This document shows positions 14,558 through 16,757 of a DNA stretch of 16,757 nt, in pieces. How positions within the stretch are numbered: the stretch's first letter is position 1; the number at the start of each line of letters is the position of its first letter. Both the position numbers and the translations under genes were made by a program. The notes beneath the pieces were generated by a model that saw nothing but the letters and a program-made list of their open reading frames with translations, ran no database searches and had not been told where the DNA came from. Source of the stretch: Chrysochromulina parva (taxonomy: Eukaryota; Haptophyta; Prymnesiales; Chrysochromulinaceae). The stretch is taken from the NCBI GenBank assembly GCA_002887195.1, contig PJAB01001161.1, forward strand, positions 1-16,757. The letters are read 5' to 3'.

Positions 14558-16757
14558 ATGAGCGGCACCGACGGAGCCGCCTCAACTTCCTCGGCACCAA
14601 CCGCAGGCGATGATGCTCCACAGCCTCTGCCACCGCCTCAGACTCCGCCGCCTCCTCCAAGGGGCATCTCCTTTGCGTACAAGAGCGCTGCTGGCGGCCA
14701 AGGTCCATATCGCGCAGTGTGGCCGCCTGCGCCAGACGCAACGCCGCAGGAAAACCTGCAGCGCATGAACGCGGTCACATCGGCCATCCGCAGCATCCGA
14801 AAGACCTTTGGCATGCCCAGCAGTAACCCAAATTCGCCAAAGGAGCAAGGCCTTTTTTCCTTTGGCGACAAGCGCCCACAGGGAAAATGGACGCACCTGC
14901 CGCCGAAATCGCGGGCGCCCGAGCGTGAGGAGTACACTCTGCGGTCGGTGGGTGGCGGCGGCAACCAGAAATTTCGCGACTATTCGATGGCGACGCCTAC
15001 CCGCCCATCGCCACTCCGGAGTGGCGCCTGGCCCCCAGTGGGTCCCGGTAACTTCACGCCGCTCTCGCATACGTCGGGGTTCGGCGCCGCCGCGGCCGAT
15101 CGCCGAGCGTCGCAGAATGATGCAGTCTCGTGCTGGTCGAGCGCGCGCAATGGCCGGCACCGGACCGTCTCCGAGCTCGTGCACGAGCGTCTGGCGAAGC
15201 GCGGCTCGAACACGCAGGGCCGTTGCTGTTGCGTGCTGCTGGTGATCGTCACGGCGGCCCTAGGGCTGGCAGCCTCACTCGAAATCGTGCATAGCCCCGG
15301 CGCGCCGACCCAGATCTTCCACTTAACCGTGCCGACGAGCGTCACCGACGCCGACCGCGAGCTCGACGTGATCGTTCGAATCGGCTGGCTCCCGCCGAGC
15401 CCCGGTGGGCCGCCAAAGCCGCCGCCGCCGCCGCCGCCGCCAAAGCCACCTTCACCGACACCGTCGTCGCCGCCGCCCCCTCCGCCAAAGCCGCACCCAC
15501 CGCCGCCGCCCTCGGCACGCCCACCGCCGCCGCCACCGCAACCGTCGCCCTCGCCGCGAACGCCGCCACCGTTCGCGACTCTGTCGCCGCCCTATCCGCT
15601 GCCACCGTTCGCGACTCTGTCGCCGCCCTATCCGCCGCCGCCGCCGCCGCCAAGTCCATCACCGCCGCCAAGTCCGTTACCGCCGCCGCCACCGCCGCCA
15701 CCGCCGCTGCCGCTGCTCACCGGGCTGAGCGGCCACGCAATCGAGCTCGAGGCACGCACGGCCGAAGCCCTCAGTGCGGCGCTCGCGCAGGCCAAGGCGG
15801 CAGCCACGCAGCACGCCAGCGCCGCGGCCGACGCAGTCAAGGAGAAGAGCAAAGCTGCCGTTGACGCGGCCGCCGATGCTGTCGGCGATGCTGTCGGCGA
15901 TGCTGTTGAGACTGTGAAGGAAAAGGTCGGCGAGGCCGTCGATGCCGCTGAGGACAAGGTAGGTGAGGCAGTCGATGCGGCAGTCGATGCGGCTGTCGAC
16001 GCGGCCGTCGACGCGGCCAAAGATGTGCTCGGCGAGGAATTCATTGAGCAGGCTCAGTCCGTCACCGAACAAGGCAAGGCTGCCGTCGGTGCGGTCGTCG
16101 GTGTGGCCGTCCAAGCGGCCACGGCGGCCACGCCGTATGTCTCCGCCGCAGCCGGGACTGTCACCGAACAAGGCAAAGTCGCCGCCGGTGCGGCGGTCAG
16201 CGCGGCTACCGTTGCAGCTACGGCGGCCGTCCGCGCGGCCACCGTAGCGACCACGGCGGCCACGCCGTACGTCTCCGCCGCGGCCGAGTCCATCAAGCTC
16301 GGTGACAACCAATCGTTGCTTGACGCGTATACGGGCATTCCGGCCGAGTACCGGCCCGCTGTGGCCGTCGCGGTGCTCTTGCTACTGATCTGGCTGCTGC
16401 GTGCGTGCTGTGGGGGGTTTCCAGCCGTGCGTGCGTGCTGCATGCGGGCGTGCTGCTCGCCGAAAAGGAAAGCCGAGGAGGCTCAGGGTCTGCTCGGCGC
16501 CAAAGGTGGGCGCTCAGACGACCTCGAACACGGTGGGTACGTCGAGTCGAGCGCCGAGTCGAGCGCCTCTACCGGTAAGCCACTCGCCTCGCACTCGCCA
16601 CTGCGCAAGCCGCGCACGGCGGATGAAAAGAAGGCTCTTGACGACATCAAGGCAGAGACCGATAAAGCTCTCGATGCCATGAAGGTGGCGGCCAACAAGG
16701 CCATCGAGGCCGAGCAAGCGGCGGCCGTGGCTGTCGAGGCCGCGGGGAAGATCGCCA
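14558..16757 (+). CDS. Unrecognised two-membrane-segment protein with Pro-rich and Ala-rich regions (3' end cut by window)
   Basis: One open frame runs from the ATG at 14558 to the window edge, 733 codons without a stop. An in-frame TGA at 14450 with no ATG between fixes the start. Residues 1-222: hydrophilic, Ser/Pro-rich, probably cytosolic. Residues 223-241 (CCCVLLVIVTAALGLAASL): membrane segment. Residues 279-385: Pro-rich with PPPPSP-type runs and a duplicated FATLSPPYP. Residues 389-590: Ala/Val/Asp-rich with VDAA, VGDA and KVGEAVDAA repeats of amphipathic, LEA-like look, then two related blocks (501-533, 534-577), each with VTEQGK and ending in ATPYVSAAA. Residues 601-614 (AVAVAVLLLLIWLL): second membrane segment, followed by Cys pairs at 617-618, 627-628 and 632-633, possible palmitoylation sites. 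The tail is charged, then Ala-rich again. The Pro stretch resembles algal hydroxyproline-rich wall proteins, but composition alone cannot assign a family. Confidence 0.75.
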   Translation, partial: MSGTDGAASTSSAPTAGDDAPQPLPPPQTPPPPPRGISFAYKSAAGGQGPYRAVWPPAPDATPQENLQRMNAVTSAIRSIRKTFGMPSSNPNSPKEQGLFSFGDKRPQGKWTHLPPKSRAPEREEYTLRSVGGGGNQKFRDYSMATPTRPSPLRSGAWPPVGPGNFTPLSHTSGFGAAAADRRASQNDAVSCWSSARNGRHRTVSELVHERLAKRGSNTQGRCCCVLLVIVTAALGLAASLEIVHSPGAPTQIFHLTVPTSVTDADRELDVIVRIGWLPPSPGGPPKPPPPPPPPKPPSPTPSSPPPPPPKPHPPPPPSARPPPPPPQPSPSPRTPPPFATLSPPYPLPPFATLSPPYPPPPPPPSPSPPPSPLPPPPPPPPPLPLLTGLSGHAIELEARTAEALSAALAQAKAAATQHASAAADAVKEKSKAAVDAAADAVGDAVGDAVETVKEKVGEAVDAAEDKVGEAVDAAVDAAVDAAVDAAKDVLGEEFIEQAQSVTEQGKAAVGAVVGVAVQAATAATPYVSAAAGTVTEQGKVAAGAAVSAATVAATAAVRAATVATTAATPYVSAAAESIKLGDNQSLLDAYTGIPAEYRPAVAVAVLLLLIWLLRACCGGFPAVRACCMRACCSPKRKAEEAQGLLGAKGGRSDDLEHGGYVESSAESSASTGKPLASHSPLRKPRTADEKKALDDIKAETDKALDAMKVAANKAIEAEQAAAVAVEAAGKIA

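Noticed and set aside
14425..14613. 62-codon open frame overlapping the start of gene 4
   Set aside because: Its composition follows the AT-rich spacer, it has no motif, and it overlaps a much longer supported frame; kept only as a possible uORF.
15959..15975. GTAGGTGAGGCAG in gene 4 as a splice donor/acceptor
   Set aside because: It is part of an in-frame repeat encoding KVGEAVDAA; the candidate intron would be only about a dozen bases and the frame is open throughout.

Overview
The window is nuclear DNA from a GC-rich, intron-containing unicellular eukaryote. It holds spliceosomal GT-AG introns, THO2 (a eukaryotic mRNA-export subunit), a SET-domain protein, long Gly/Pro/Ala homopolymers and very short intergenic gaps. 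A microalga is most likely. A haptophyte (Emiliania/Prymnesium-like) is my best guess from the combination of high GC, introner-like introns and 10-11 bp tandem arrays inside introns, but no single gene here proves the lineage.

Layout, left to right. (1) 213-6537, plus strand, six exons: a predicted 1869-residue protein with a long pentatricopeptide-like (PPR-like) helical-repeat region, two coiled coils, an acidic tract and a C-terminal SET methyltransferase domain. (2) 6659-7779, plus strand, two exons: a 344-residue mitochondrial-type quinone oxidoreductase of the zinc-free MDR family. (3) 8262-14265, minus strand, five exons: THO2/THOC2, the large scaffold of the THO/TREX mRNA-export complex, 1749 residues with a long RGG and mixed-charge tail. 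(4) 14558 to the window end, plus strand, cut by the edge: an unrecognised protein with two membrane segments, a proline-rich stretch and an alanine-rich amphipathic stretch. THO2 and gene 4 are divergent and share a 292-bp, comparatively AT-rich spacer that is probably a bidirectional promoter. The quinone oxidoreductase and THO2 converge on a 482-bp spacer.

The most interesting signal is in the introns. Introns 1-4 of the PPR-SET gene are near-copies of one short element: a shared GCATGCA-A/T-G box, a fixed CTCAC branch-point-like box 26-31 nt before the acceptor, a pyrimidine tract and CACAG. Each is flanked by a direct repeat of 15-23 bp. The left copy of that repeat supplies the 5' splice site, and the right copy is the start of the next exon. 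This is the structure expected of introner elements, mobile DNA that makes introns. A second intron class, found in all three left-hand genes and on both strands, is built of 10-11 bp (or 22/40/69/72 bp) tandem arrays whose sense strand repeats a CTGA(T/G)-type core. Three members end in CTCATCAG. The genes have no obvious shared pathway; what links them is this intron biology.

All gene models were read by eye from splice signals, reading frame and remembered family sequence. No alignment or transcript was available.
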